The position numbers were made by a program, and so were the translations under genes. A DNA stretch of 33,431 nucleotides, taken from Deltaproteobacteria bacterium UBA1386 (GTDB taxonomy: Bacteria > Desulfobacterota > Syntrophorhabdia > Syntrophorhabdales > Syntrophorhabdaceae). The DNA is taken from assembly GCA_002305765.1 (NCBI GenBank), contig DBQU01000108.1, forward strand, positions 1 through 33,431. Reading direction: 5' to 3'. Below the pieces are notes generated by a model, which worked only from the letters and a program-made list of their open reading frames with translations, was not told the DNA's origin and did no database searches. Of this stretch, positions 7,283 to 15,822 are shown piece after piece. Position 1 is the first letter of the stretch, and each line of letters opens with the position of its first letter.

Positions 7283-8527
7283 ATGATGGGTAACACTGAT
7301 CTTTCCTGGAAGGCCGTAATATCAGGTGTCCTGTGTATCTTCGCGCTGGTTTTGTGGTCAGGGGTGGCGGATTCGGCGGAGAAGACCCCCGTGACACGTT
7401 ACTGGATGAGCGTTTCAACGGAGAAGAGTGGTTTTCCCGGAATGCCTTCTGGTGCCGGCGGCGGGATGTCGGGCATGATCGGCGGTATGCTCGGCATGGG
7501 AGGAGGCGGCGGTTCGGGGAAAAAGCTTGAGCTGCAGGTGGTCTCTCCGAAGAGCACCCCGGCTGACCCTCAGGCAACCCACGACATCCCCCCGGGACAG
7601 AATATGGGGCCAACGCTCCCGCTCATGACGCCCGAGCCGGTGCGTCCGGGCCGGGCGGAAACGGTTGAGAGGGCTGAAAGGCCGGAGAAGATGGAGAAGC
7701 CTAAGATGCGCATGCTCATGTACTGGGGCTGCTCGGAAACGGTGAGACCTGGCCAGCCTTACGTCATCGACACGGAGAAGATGAACCCCGCCGATTTCGG
7801 AAGGGCGTTCCAGGGACGACAGGTATCGGTGCAGAACCCGCCTTCGGCCCGTTCGGGTTGGACGTACGCGGATTGGCCGAACAGGAAGGATTCGAAACAG
7901 GTCCCGGCCGATAGCTCCCTTGCGGGCGACCATTTTGTTCATGGCAACTACCTTCCCGACATACGCTTCCCCATAGGCCCCGGCCATGATTTCATGTCCC
8001 CCGTGGAATTTACCTCGACAAAGGGCAGTCCCGAGGACAGTTTCCAGTTCCAGTGGAACGCCATCCCCACGGCGACGGGGTATTTTGCGACCGCCATGGG
8101 AAGCGACGAGAAGACGGGAACGATGATCATCTGGAGCTCCAGCGATGTCCGGGAGGCCGGGTACTCGCTCATGAATTTCCTTTCCGACGAGGATGTGCGG
8201 CGTCTCGTGAGGGACAAGGTCGTCATGGCGCCCTCGACGACCCAGTGCGCCGTACCGAAAGGCATCTTCAAGGACGCTCAGGGCGCGATGATCCAGTTCA
8301 TAGCCTACGGCGACGAGCTGAACATCTCCTATCCGCCGCGACCGAAGGACCCCATCTGGGCCGTGAAGGTAAGACGCAAATCAACGTCGATGCTGCCCCT
8401 TATGGCAATGGAAGGCCGCGGAGGACCCGGCAGGGCACCCCGTGACGAAGGTGCTCCTCCCCCCGAAAAGAAGGAGGATGAGGGGATAACGCCCGGCAAG
8501 TTGCTGAAGGGGATATTTAAGTGGTAA
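7283..8527 (+). CDS. Exported protein of unknown function with Gly/Met-rich and Pro-rich segments
   Basis: The 414-residue product has an N-terminal signal sequence (hydrophobic core roughly residues 12-26, probable cleavage after ADSA). A low-complexity glycine/methionine stretch follows around residues 52-75 (GGGMSGMIGGMLGMGGGGGSG), then a proline-rich linker. A conserved-looking region begins at MLMYWGCSE and continues through GWTYADWPNRKDS, FVHGNYLPDIRFP, FQFQWNAIPTATGYFA and MIIWSSSD. The tail is charged and proline-rich. The ATG at 7283 follows AAGGAGGGG at good spacing; an adjacent ATG at 7286 is possible. The tryptophan/glycine motifs recall uncharacterised exported proteins of proteobacteria, but I cannot name a function. 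No lipobox is seen, so it is probably periplasmic or outer-surface. Confidence 0.8.
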   Translation: MMGNTDLSWKAVISGVLCIFALVLWSGVADSAEKTPVTRYWMSVSTEKSGFPGMPSGAGGGMSGMIGGMLGMGGGGGSGKKLELQVVSPKSTPADPQATHDIPPGQNMGPTLPLMTPEPVRPGRAETVERAERPEKMEKPKMRMLMYWGCSETVRPGQPYVIDTEKMNPADFGRAFQGRQVSVQNPPSARSGWTYADWPNRKDSKQVPADSSLAGDHFVHGNYLPDIRFPIGPGHDFMSPVEFTSTKGSPEDSFQFQWNAIPTATGYFATAMGSDEKTGTMIIWSSSDVREAGYSLMNFLSDEDVRRLVRDKVVMAPSTTQCAVPKGIFKDAQGAMIQFIAYGDELNISYPPRPKDPIWAVKVRRKSTSMLPLMAMEGRGGPGRAPRDEGAPPPEKKEDEGITPGKLLKGIFKW

Positions 8528-8541
8528 TGAAGAGGGATGAT

Positions 8542-8593
8542 GGGTGATAGGTGATAGGGGAGAGTCATCCCCATAACCTATCACCTGTGACCC
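8542..8593. repeat. Imperfect inverted repeat between the two hypothetical genes
   Basis: GATAGGTGATAGGGG-type sequence at 8542-8560 is largely complementary to CCCCATAACCTATCACC and following bases at 8569-8593. It folds into an imperfect hairpin without a T-run. It resembles the other intergenic repeat elements of the window more than a terminator. Confidence 0.4.
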
Positions 8594-8606
8594 GCGCGGC
8601 ACGCGT

Positions 8607-9245
8607 ATGAAAACCTGGAATGAAAAAACAGCTGAATTCGATCTCGCGGGCAAGCCGCTGACGAAGGCGCTCCTCGATAAGGCGGCGGTGGACCTCAGCA
8701 CGATGGGGGAAGCCTGTGTTCTTGCCCTGGGGCCCTGCGAGGGCCTTGATGAGATGTTGAGCAGGGCGGTTTCGGCTGATATCTCCGCGCTTCTCCTTCC
8801 TTCGCTCATGGACAGGCTCAACGCCTCGGGCGAGAGTCTTCCCTTTCCCAGGGACAGGGTCCTCACCTTCGTTTGCGGTATCTGGTTCCTGACGGCAGTG
8901 GTCCCCCGGCTCAACGATGAAGGGATCCCCGTGGATATGCACGACGTTGCGCGGGAATTGGGGAGGTTCTTCTTCATGCCTTACGACGAAGAGAACAGGG
9001 AGGGTCTGGTCAAGATCGGCATCCAGTACTGGAAGGAACTGCGGGCTCAGCCGCCCGTCTCGGTCATCGAGTGGGACCAGGCCTTCTCCCAGATGGTCTT
9101 CATCCACTACGAACAGATGACGAACCGCACCATCGAGCTTGGGGACTTCGACCTCGCCGGGAGCATCGGCAAGATGCTGACCATCTTCCTCTCCTCGGCC
9201 TTCACCCTCCCATCCCCGCCGGACAACGGTTCAGACACCCCGTAA
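8607..9245 (+). CDS. Hypothetical cytosolic protein
   Basis: The 212-residue protein has no signal peptide, membrane segment or cofactor motif that I recognise. It is acidic and probably mostly helical. The only ATG consistent with the frame is 8607, since an in-frame TAA lies about 30 nt upstream, but it has no convincing Shine-Dalgarno site, so initiation may be weak or coupled to the gene before. Codon use matches neighbouring genes, which supports a real gene. The stop codon sits in the loop of a small CCCC-GTAA-GGGG hairpin at the convergent junction with the next gene. Confidence 0.65.
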   Translation: MKTWNEKTAEFDLAGKPLTKALLDKAAVDLSTMGEACVLALGPCEGLDEMLSRAVSADISALLLPSLMDRLNASGESLPFPRDRVLTFVCGIWFLTAVVPRLNDEGIPVDMHDVARELGRFFFMPYDEENREGLVKIGIQYWKELRAQPPVSVIEWDQAFSQMVFIHYEQMTNRTIELGDFDLAGSIGKMLTIFLSSAFTLPSPPDNGSDTP

Positions 9246-9260
9246 GGGGCACCCTCCGAC

Positions 9261-10127
9261 TCACCTGTACTGTTTCATGCAATTGTCGTAACATTCACCG
9301 CTTACGGGTGGCTTTCTTCTGAAACATCCGGCTGCCTGGCAGAGACAGGGTCCGTTGGCAAGATCGCGGCAGGAAGGAGAATTTCCCCTGTTGTGGAGAT
9401 CATACCGGCAGTGAAACCTTCCCCCCTTTGGTTCAAGGCACTTGCACAGACAATCCTTGATCTGCTTGTCATCGCCGCCCCTGAGGTCTTTGAGCGTTAC
9501 GCTGCTCTTATCGATCGCCGGATCGGCCGCATAGTACCAGCGATTCTGGAGATTGATGTCGGCGAGTTTCTTGCCCGCAAAAAGGGAGCCTAGAAGTCCA
9601 TTTGTGTCCTTTGCGGCAACGAGCGGGTTGATTTCACAGCCGGGCGCAAAGAGCGTTTTCGCGTTGAAGATAGACCGAAGTCCCTCTATGTCGTTCTGAG
9701 TGGCGTGTTTGTATCCGTCATCGCCTTCAACAGACATGCAGCCCGCTATGACAACGGTTGCGAGCCGGGGCGGCCTGGCAATGCCGAAGGTGGCCCAGAA
9801 CTTCGACCAGGGAACCCTCATTTTGCCCAGGCCGAAAATATTCGGATTCGAATGGACGGAAAGCACCAGAACGTCTCCATCGCGAAGCTGTCCCAGGGCC
9901 CTGCGTATGAGAGCCGCATCATCGGAGTCTTCCTGCGCTTTGAGCTGAGCCAGTATCTCCCTGCTCAAAGATTTTGTCTTTGGATAGGAGCTCGATAGTG
10001 AGGTCTGGATCGTGATACCCGTATCAGCGGCCGAAAGAAACAGCGGGCTGAGCAGGAAGAATGCCATAACCGCCATCCCCTGCATCATGGTCATGCATCC
10101 ACGTCTTCTTTGAAGGTGTCCTGGCAT
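9261..10127 (-). CDS. Exported cysteine-rich protein, possible caspase-fold (clan CD-like) domain
   Basis: The 288-residue product has a signal peptide (hydrophobic core about residues 16-33, cleavage near LSA-ADTG) and a strong GAGGAG site before its ATG. Residues 84-132 hold two strand-like segments ending in a histidine (VLVLSVHSNP, His92) and a cysteine (TVVIAGCMS, Cys130). That is the order and spacing expected of the His/Cys dyad of caspase-like and CHAT-type peptidases. The last 65 or so residues contain ten cysteines, including DCLCKC and PCLC, suggesting disulphides or metal binding. It is convergent with the hypothetical gene at 8607. The peptidase idea is inference from motif order only; a non-catalytic Rossmann-like protein is the alternative. 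Confidence 0.7.
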   Translation of the reverse strand: MPGHLQRRRGCMTMMQGMAVMAFFLLSPLFLSAADTGITIQTSLSSSYPKTKSLSREILAQLKAQEDSDDAALIRRALGQLRDGDVLVLSVHSNPNIFGLGKMRVPWSKFWATFGIARPPRLATVVIAGCMSVEGDDGYKHATQNDIEGLRSIFNAKTLFAPGCEINPLVAAKDTNGLLGSLFAGKKLADINLQNRWYYAADPAIDKSSVTLKDLRGGDDKQIKDCLCKCLEPKGGRFHCRYDLHNRGNSPSCRDLANGPCLCQAAGCFRRKPPVSGECYDNCMKQYR

Positions 10128-10431
10128 ATGCTTTCTCCTCGACTGGAAATGGGTGCAACAGAGAAACGAAATCTGCCTTAAAGGCTATCCCTGTCCGCAG
10201 CCTTTGTCAATTGAAGGGTATTCCCTGGAAGTGTTACCGGAGGTAAAGACTTGAGTGAAGAGGGCGGATAGAGAAATGAGGATTACGGTTCGTTGAACCG
10301 CGCTGACGACACTCGCCTGATAACGGTGACCGCCTGAAGCAGAACGATCCGCGAATTATCCTCGAAAAGCCGGGCTTGGCGAGAACCAGTACGGGTATTG
10401 GTAAGTCTTCTCCGCGAAGGTCTGAAAATAT
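10128..10431. other. 304-nt gene-free stretch upstream of the exported cysteine-rich gene
   Basis: I see no gene, terminator or repeat here. On the minus strand a perfect TTGACA (10205-10210) lies 17 bp from a weak TAGCCT (10182-10187) and is the best promoter candidate for the gene at 9261-10127. The remainder separates it from the tRNA-Thr gene. Confidence 0.35.
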
Positions 10432-10506
10432 TGGAGCCGACGATGGGAATCGAACCCGCGACCTGCTCATTACGAGTGAGCTGCTCTGCCTCTGAGCTAC
10501 GTCGGC
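10432..10506 (-). tRNA. tRNA-Thr (anticodon CGT)
   Basis: The minus strand folds as a 75-nt cloverleaf: acceptor stem GCCGACG/CGTCGGC, D arm GCTC/GAGC, anticodon stem GCTCA/TGAGC with loop CTCGTAA (anticodon CGT), and a T arm with TTCGATT. The 3' CCA is encoded. One C-A mismatch is present in the T stem. It lies 54 nt after the last gene of the B12 operon on the same strand. A TATATA box at 10516-10521 would start a transcript only a few nt before the mature 5' end. Confidence 0.93.
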
Positions 10507-10560
10507 GTTGAACTTTATATAGCACAACCTGCTGTTTTCGCACAATACAAATTTGTCTCC

Positions 10561-11664
10561 CTAACGGCTCTGGCCGGGCCTGTCGCCGGCAGATGACAGG
10601 TCCGTCAGAAGGGAGGCCATGCGCTCGAGAAGGATGTCGTTGTCCTTCCTTTTCCTCACCGCCACCCTTACGTAGTTCTTATCGAGTCCCCTGAAGTTCG
10701 AGCAGTCGCGCACGAGGATGTTCTGCTCTTTCAAGCCTCTCAGGATGTGAGGGCAGTGACGGGACAGCAGCAGGTAGTAGTTCGTCAAAGAGGGGATATA
10801 GTCGATGCCGAGCGTCTTGAAACCTCTTTCAAGACGCCTCTTTTCCTTGGTGAGGAACGCCTGGGTCCGTTCCCTGTGGACGGTGAGGGAGAGGGCCGCG
10901 ACGCCCGCGGCCTGGGCAAGGGTGTTCACGCTCCAGGGTTCCCGTATCGTGTTGAGGGCCCGCGCCACTCTCGCCGGGAAGACGCCCCAGCCCAGGCGAA
11001 GGCCGGGAAGGGCGTAGAACTTGGTCATCGACCTCAGGACAACAAGGTAGGGATTGCGCCCGGTGAGGCCGATGGCTGACCCGGCGGTGGTGAACTCGAT
11101 GAATGATTCATCTATGATGAGGTAGATCCTTTGATCTGCCGCGAGGGCCGCCGCCTCCTTCAAGGTGTCCATCTCAACGGTCCTGCCCGTTGGATTGTTG
11201 GGGTTGCACAGGAAGACGGCGTCCGCCTTTGCTCCGGCTGCCTCGCGCAGAACGGCGGCGGGATCGATGTCGAAATCGTTTCGTGCCTGCAAAGGGTAGG
11301 GGACCACGGCGCAGCCGGGGCGGGCCATTGCGCATGCCCGTTCGTATTCATTGAAAGTGGGCTGGGCGATGAGGATCCTTCCGAGGGATAGAGCCCTGGG
11401 CAGGAGGTAGATCAGTTCGGTGCACCCGTTTCCGCAAACGATAACGGACGGGTCGAGGTCAAAAGTTGCGGAGAGCCTGTCTCTCAATGCCGTCGAATCG
11501 GGGTCCGGGTAGTGCTCGATGTCGTGAAGGCGAGCCCTGATGGTTCGCAGGACCTCCCGCGGGGTGCCCAGGGGATTGATGGAAGCGCTGAAGTCGATGA
11601 TGTCGTCCCGGCCGACTCCGGCGCTACGGGCCCATCCAAAAACATCTCCTCCGTGGCGGTTCAC
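10561..11664 (-). CDS. cobD: Threonine-phosphate decarboxylase (cobalamin aminopropanol linker)
   Basis: The 367-residue class I/II PLP enzyme resembles histidinol-phosphate aminotransferase. It is the B12 member because of its HGG-type N-terminus, the DFSASINPLG block (about 24-33), and its place behind cbiB. It makes 1-amino-2-propanol phosphate from threonine phosphate. The PLP lysine is Lys215 in RSMTKFYALPGLRLGW, and NPNNPTG (about 154-160) binds cofactor. The GTG at 11664 is chosen over upstream ATGs, because family homology begins there, it overlaps the cbiB stop as GTGA, and GGGGTGG precedes it. It is the last gene of the riboswitch operon. The symbol follows Salmonella usage (cobC in Pseudomonas). 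Confidence 0.9.
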   Translation of the reverse strand: MNRHGGDVFGWARSAGVGRDDIIDFSASINPLGTPREVLRTIRARLHDIEHYPDPDSTALRDRLSATFDLDPSVIVCGNGCTELIYLLPRALSLGRILIAQPTFNEYERACAMARPGCAVVPYPLQARNDFDIDPAAVLREAAGAKADAVFLCNPNNPTGRTVEMDTLKEAAALAADQRIYLIIDESFIEFTTAGSAIGLTGRNPYLVVLRSMTKFYALPGLRLGWGVFPARVARALNTIREPWSVNTLAQAAGVAALSLTVHRERTQAFLTKEKRRLERGFKTLGIDYIPSLTNYYLLLSRHCPHILRGLKEQNILVRDCSNFRGLDKNYVRVAVRKRKDNDILLERMASLLTDLSSAGDRPGQSR

Positions 11665-12662
11665 AGGACCACCCCGAGGGATATGGCTGCTATGGCGCAT
11701 AAGAAACCGATATAAGACGCGACGCGAATAACACTTACCGTCCTGAAGGACGCCGTCAGGCAGTCTGCTCCGCCGGGGATCCCGATATAGGGTTTCTGGA
11801 CCGTGATCCCCCCGTACGTCACCAATCCTCCCAACCTCACGCGCAGGGCACCCGCTATGGACGCCTCGGGGTAACCGCTGTTGGGGCTCGAGTGCTTGCG
11901 ACCGTCGCGGCGGACAGTGGCGAGGGCGGCCCGTGCCCGCGCGGGGGAGTGAAGGACGAGTGCGGCGGCGAAGGCGATGAGGAGGGCCGAGATCCTTGCG
12001 GGAAGGTAATTTGCCGCGTCGTCGAAGCGGGCCGACGCCCATCCCAGGTGGATGTATCGCTCGTTCCTGTGTCCGACCATGGAATCGAGGGTATTGACCG
12101 CCTTGTATGCCAGGGCGCAGGGGACCCCACCGAGGGTCAGGTAGAAGAGGGGCGCGATGACTCCGTCGGACAGGTTCTCCGAGAGGGTTTCGATCGTTGC
12201 CCTCAATATGCCGTCCCTGCCGAGTCTCCTGACATCACGGCCGACGATGAAACTGAGGCGATGCCGCGCAAGCGGCATATCGTCGGTCTTCACCGCCACG
12301 ATCACCGATAACCCGGCCTTCAGGAGTTCCTTGAGAGCAAGCGTCGATGCCGCGAGATATACGAGGAACAGGACGCCGACAAAACGGACGGGCCCCGATG
12401 GGCAGCGCAATACCCCGGACTGCACCGCAAAGGAGAGGGCGAACGTGAGGCCCACAATGACAACGACGAGGACAATACCGGCCGAGCGCTCGAAATACCT
12501 GCCGCTGCCGATCCTTCGGGTGATGCCCTCAAAGGCTTCGATGGCCCATCCCATGAGCCTTACGGGATGCGGAAGGGTGCGCGGATCACCAACGAGTGAG
12601 TCGAGGACCATCGCCGACACGACGATGATGAGGAATGTCTGGTAGTCAGTCGTCAAAAGCAT
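11661..12662 (-). CDS. cbiB: Adenosylcobinamide-phosphate synthase
   Basis: This 333-residue integral membrane protein of the CbiB family attaches aminopropanol (phosphate) to adenosylcobyric acid. Diagnostic blocks are DSLVGDPRTLPHPVRLMGW at residues 21-39 and MVGHRNERYIHLGWASARFDD in the second half, with several hydrophobic helices between. Its ATG overlaps the end of cobS by 10 nt, and its stop overlaps the cobD start by 4 nt, placing it inside one translationally coupled run. Its product goes to CobU, encoded in the same operon. Confidence 0.94.
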   Translation of the reverse strand: MLLTTDYQTFLIIVVSAMVLDSLVGDPRTLPHPVRLMGWAIEAFEGITRRIGSGRYFERSAGIVLVVVIVGLTFALSFAVQSGVLRCPSGPVRFVGVLFLVYLAASTLALKELLKAGLSVIVAVKTDDMPLARHRLSFIVGRDVRRLGRDGILRATIETLSENLSDGVIAPLFYLTLGGVPCALAYKAVNTLDSMVGHRNERYIHLGWASARFDDAANYLPARISALLIAFAAALVLHSPARARAALATVRRDGRKHSSPNSGYPEASIAGALRVRLGGLVTYGGITVQKPYIGIPGGADCLTASFRTVSVIRVASYIGFLCAIAAISLGVVL

Positions 12663-13462
12663 AGGGTTGCCGTTATCAATAAGAGGGTTTCGGCCGCCTC
12701 GTGTATGGCGCCGAGGTTGTCCCCTGTCAGGCCGCCGAACCGGACCGTACAGAGACGCCGCAGCACCAGGCCCCCGCAGAGGGCGGCCACGGAGGCGGCC
12801 AAGAAAAAGAGGGAATAACGCCCGGCGCTGTCATATCCGGAATAGCCGCTCATGAGGTAGCCGATTGAGGCAAGGCAGATAAGGAGGATGCTTGCCAGAA
12901 AGGCATGGCCCACTTTTATCCTGCCGAGGAAGATCTTCCCGAGCCCGTCACTGCGGGCGCTTCCCGCGCCGGGCATCATCATCGTCATGGACCAGGCGGC
13001 GACGGCGGGCATGAGGAGCATTGCGGGGCTCAGGAAAGAGTATCCCTGCTGTGCCTTGAGGACCTCGTTCAGGAGAACGAACTTGAGAAGAAGATTGATG
13101 ACGATGGCCACGACGCCGATGGGGCCTGCCGTCGGATCGCGCATTACGGCAAGCCTCTTCGCCCTGTCCTTTTTGGTGTCGCCCGTGGACTTGACGGAAA
13201 GCGCGTCCACGGTGTCCGAAAGACCGTCTTGATGGAAGGCTCCGTTACTGAGGAGGTAGACCGCTATGACGAGGACGGAGGTGACCGCGGGGGAGAAAAC
13301 CTTGAGACAAAAGAAGGAGATGGCGGCGAGGACCGCTCCCTGGATGAAGCCGACGAGGGGAAAGAAAACGGCTGACAGAGATATGTCGTTCTCGGACAGT
13401 CTTCCCCCGACGCGTATGGGGATGATGGTCAGGAACTGAAAGGCGATGAGTATCCTCTTCAT
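12653..13462 (-). CDS. cobS: Adenosylcobinamide-GDP ribazoletransferase (cobalamin synthase)
   Basis: This 269-residue polytopic membrane enzyme performs the last joining step, transferring alpha-ribazole (phosphate) to GDP-cobinamide. The metal/substrate motif HQDGLSDTVD is at residues 77-86, followed by KKDRAKRLAVMRDPTAGPIGV. The ATG at 13462 is preferred to a longer upstream frame that merely shadows cobT, because the family starts MKRxLxAFQFLTxIPI. It begins 4 nt after the cobT stop. Confidence 0.94.
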   Translation of the reverse strand: MKRILIAFQFLTIIPIRVGGRLSENDISLSAVFFPLVGFIQGAVLAAISFFCLKVFSPAVTSVLVIAVYLLSNGAFHQDGLSDTVDALSVKSTGDTKKDRAKRLAVMRDPTAGPIGVVAIVINLLLKFVLLNEVLKAQQGYSFLSPAMLLMPAVAAWSMTMMMPGAGSARSDGLGKIFLGRIKVGHAFLASILLICLASIGYLMSGYSGYDSAGRYSLFFLAASVAALCGGLVLRRLCTVRFGGLTGDNLGAIHEAAETLLLITATLCF

Positions 13463-13466
13463 GCGG

Positions 13467-14513
13467 TCACGCCAGCTCCTTCGACACCCCGGCCTCATCG
13501 AATGTGGCCATCTCACGGTAGATCTTGAGACCTGCTTCGATGAGGGTGATGGCGAGGGCGGCCCCCGTTCCCTCACCCAGGCGAAGACCCATGTCGAGGA
13601 TCGGCTCGAGCCCCATCCTTTGCAGCATGACCCTGTGTCCCTTTTCCACGGAATTGTGGGCCGCGAACATGTAGTCCGCGGCGGCGGGTTCCAGGGCCCA
13701 GGCGATGATCGCGCCCGCCGTGGATATCAGGCCGTCGATGACGACGGGTATTCCCAGTGACGCCGCACCCAGGACAAGGCCGGCTATCCCGCCGATCTCG
13801 GCGCCTCCCACTTTCGCGAGAACATCGACCGGGTCGTTCGGGTCGGGTCTGTTAAGGGCTATCGCGTCCTCGATGACGGTGACCTTACACGTCAGGGAAT
13901 CATCGGAGATCCCCGTGCCCTTTCCCGTGACATCCGCCGCCGGTGTGCCGGTCATGACGGAGGCGATGGCGCTCGAAGGGGTCGTGTTGCCGATACCCAT
14001 GTCACCGGTGCCGAAGAGCCGATATCCTCTGTCGGCGTATTCCCTGGCGAGGGCGACGCCGGTCTCTATGGACCGGGTGGCCTCGTTCCTCGTCATCGCA
14101 GGGCCTTTCCTCATGTTCTTTGTTCCCCGGACGACCTTTCTGCGGATGAGCCCCGGCTCGTCGGCGAAGTCGTGGTCTACGCCCACGTCGACGACGACAA
14201 CCTCGGCGCCGGCGTGGCGGGCGAGGACGTTTATTCCCGCGCCGCCGCTGAGGAAGTTGTGCACCATCTGCACCGTCACTTCCTTCGGGAAGAGGGAGAC
14301 CCCTTCGTCAACGACCCCGTGGTCGCCGGCAAAGACGAATATCGCCCTTTTCTCAAAGAGATGCGGCATCGGGCTCCCTGTTATGGCGACGATCCGCCTT
14401 GCGAACTCCTCGAGCCTTCCCAGGCTCCCCTGGGGTTTTGTCAGGCTATCGAGGCGCTGCCTGGCGATTGCGAGGAGGGAATTATCGACCCCCTTGATGT
14501 GTATTCCTTCCAC
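13467..14513 (-). CDS. cobT: Nicotinate-nucleotide-dimethylbenzimidazole phosphoribosyltransferase
   Basis: The 348-residue enzyme activates the lower-ligand base to its alpha-ribotide for CobS. Family blocks include TKPQGSLGRLE near residue 25, FAGDHGVVDEGVS near 75, GDMGIGNTTPSSA near 170, and LRLGEGTGAALA. The last contains Glu314, corresponding to the catalytic Glu317 of the Salmonella enzyme. The start is a GTG that overlaps the TAG stop of cobU by one base, with AAGGAG upstream. The accepted base (dimethylbenzimidazole, adenine or phenol) cannot be inferred. Confidence 0.95.
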   Translation of the reverse strand: MEGIHIKGVDNSLLAIARQRLDSLTKPQGSLGRLEEFARRIVAITGSPMPHLFEKRAIFVFAGDHGVVDEGVSLFPKEVTVQMVHNFLSGGAGINVLARHAGAEVVVVDVGVDHDFADEPGLIRRKVVRGTKNMRKGPAMTRNEATRSIETGVALAREYADRGYRLFGTGDMGIGNTTPSSAIASVMTGTPAADVTGKGTGISDDSLTCKVTVIEDAIALNRPDPNDPVDVLAKVGGAEIGGIAGLVLGAASLGIPVVIDGLISTAGAIIAWALEPAAADYMFAAHNSVEKGHRVMLQRMGLEPILDMGLRLGEGTGAALAITLIEAGLKIYREMATFDEAGVSKELA

Positions 14514-15037
14514 TATCGCATCTCCTTTATCTTCATGGGTATCCCCGCAGCAAGGAAGTAGACGTCGGTGGCGGCGGAGGCGACTCTTGCGTTCAGGCGC
14601 CCGAGGTTGTCCCGGTATTCTCTCCCCATCGGTGATTCCGGTACGAGCCCGAGGCCCACCTCATTAGAAACGATATAGATAAGGGGCGCTCCACCGGGGT
14701 CGGAAAGGGCGTCAACGAGGCCCTCCTCGTATCGGTCAAGGGGAAGCCCGCGCATCATGATGTTCGAGACCCAGAGCGTCAGGCAGTCGATGAGGACGAC
14801 CCCATGAGCGGGCCCTATGTTCCTGATGAGGGAGGGGACCTCCACCGGTTCCTCGAAGGTCTTCCATTCCGGTCCCCGTTCTTTCCTGTGGTTGTTGATC
14901 CGTGTCTTCATCTCATCATCGAGGGCCTCGGCGGTGGCGACGAAGGCCCTCTGCCCGGGCACGAGCGATGCCTCGCGAAGGGCGAAGGAGCTCTTCCCGC
15001 TGCGGGCGCCGCCAAGTATCAGGACCGTCCTGCGCAT
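14513..15037 (-). CDS. cobU: Adenosylcobinamide kinase / adenosylcobinamide-phosphate guanylyltransferase
   Basis: The 174-residue bifunctional enzyme phosphorylates adenosylcobinamide and then adds GMP to give GDP-cobinamide. It has the P-loop GGARSGKS at residues 9-16 right at the N-terminus and the conserved NEVGLGLVPES block near residue 130. The length is normal for the family. Its ATG overlaps the end of the ABC ATPase gene by 19 nt, behind GAGGAGG and AAGGA sites. It feeds CobS, two genes downstream. Confidence 0.95.
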   Translation of the reverse strand: MRRTVLILGGARSGKSSFALREASLVPGQRAFVATAEALDDEMKTRINNHRKERGPEWKTFEEPVEVPSLIRNIGPAHGVVLIDCLTLWVSNIMMRGLPLDRYEEGLVDALSDPGGAPLIYIVSNEVGLGLVPESPMGREYRDNLGRLNARVASAATDVYFLAAGIPMKIKEMR

Positions 15038-15822
15038 TTATCCTTTACCTCCTCTGATACGATCATGACGAACGGTTTCCGGGAGAGGGGGTTCGCGCGG
15101 ACGACGACCACCGTCCTGTAGACCTCCTCTATGGTCTCGTAATCGAGCACCTCCGCCGGGGTGCCGATCTTCCTTATCCTCCCCCGGTCCATGAGCACCA
15201 GGCGGTCGCAATACTCGGAGGCGAGGTTGAGGTCGTGGAGTATGATCACGACCGTGAGCCCTTCCTGCCTGTTGAGACGTTTCACCAGGTCGAGGATGGC
15301 CGCCTGGTGGGTGATGTCGAGATGTGACGTCGGTTCGTCGAGGAGGAGGATTTGAGGCTGCTGGGCAAGGCCGCGGGCGATGAAGGCGAGTTGGACCTCG
15401 CCGGCGCTCATCTCCGACATGAGGGCCGCCCCGAGGTGATGGATACCCGTCATTTCCATGACCTTTTCCGCTATGGCGGTGTCCTCCTCCCTTTCGAAGA
15501 ACTGGAGCTTGCTGTAGTAGGGTATCCGCCCCAGGAGGACGAATTCCCTCACCGTTATCTCAATAAGGGGCATGCTTTGGGATACGACGGCGACCTTCCT
15601 TGCCACATCCGCTATGTGAAGGTTTTTCATGTCGACGCCGGCCAGGAGGACCGCCCCCTTCGCCGGTCTGACAAGGCGCGTCATCGCCCGGAGCATCGTC
15701 GTCTTGCCCGAGCCGTTGGGGCCTATGATGCCGAAGAACTCGCCCTTTCCAACGGACAGGTCAACGTCGTGAAGGACAGTCCTTTCACCGTATCCGCATG
15801 TCAGTCCCCGGATCTCGATCAC
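15019..15822 (-). CDS. btuD: Corrinoid ABC transporter ATP-binding protein
   Basis: The 267-residue ATPase of the FecE/BtuD class powers inner-membrane import with the permease encoded just upstream. It has Walker A GPNGSGKTT (34-42), Walker B ILLLDEP (158-164), the switch His196 in ILHDLN, and a variant signature MSAGE (138-142) instead of LSGGE/Q. The GTG at 15822 overlaps the permease stop as GTGA with GGGAGG upstream; the longer open frame only shadows btuC. Operon position and riboswitch support corrinoid as the substrate rather than iron chelates. Confidence 0.9.
   Translation of the reverse strand: MIEIRGLTCGYGERTVLHDVDLSVGKGEFFGIIGPNGSGKTTMLRAMTRLVRPAKGAVLLAGVDMKNLHIADVARKVAVVSQSMPLIEITVREFVLLGRIPYYSKLQFFEREEDTAIAEKVMEMTGIHHLGAALMSEMSAGEVQLAFIARGLAQQPQILLLDEPTSHLDITHQAAILDLVKRLNRQEGLTVVIILHDLNLASEYCDRLVLMDRGRIRKIGTPAEVLDYETIEEVYRTVVVVRANPLSRKPFVMIVSEEVKDKCAGRS

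Noticed and set aside
11665..12042. N-terminal extension of the cobD frame
   Set aside because: It shadows cbiB and contains no cobD homology. The GTG at 11664 fits the family start.
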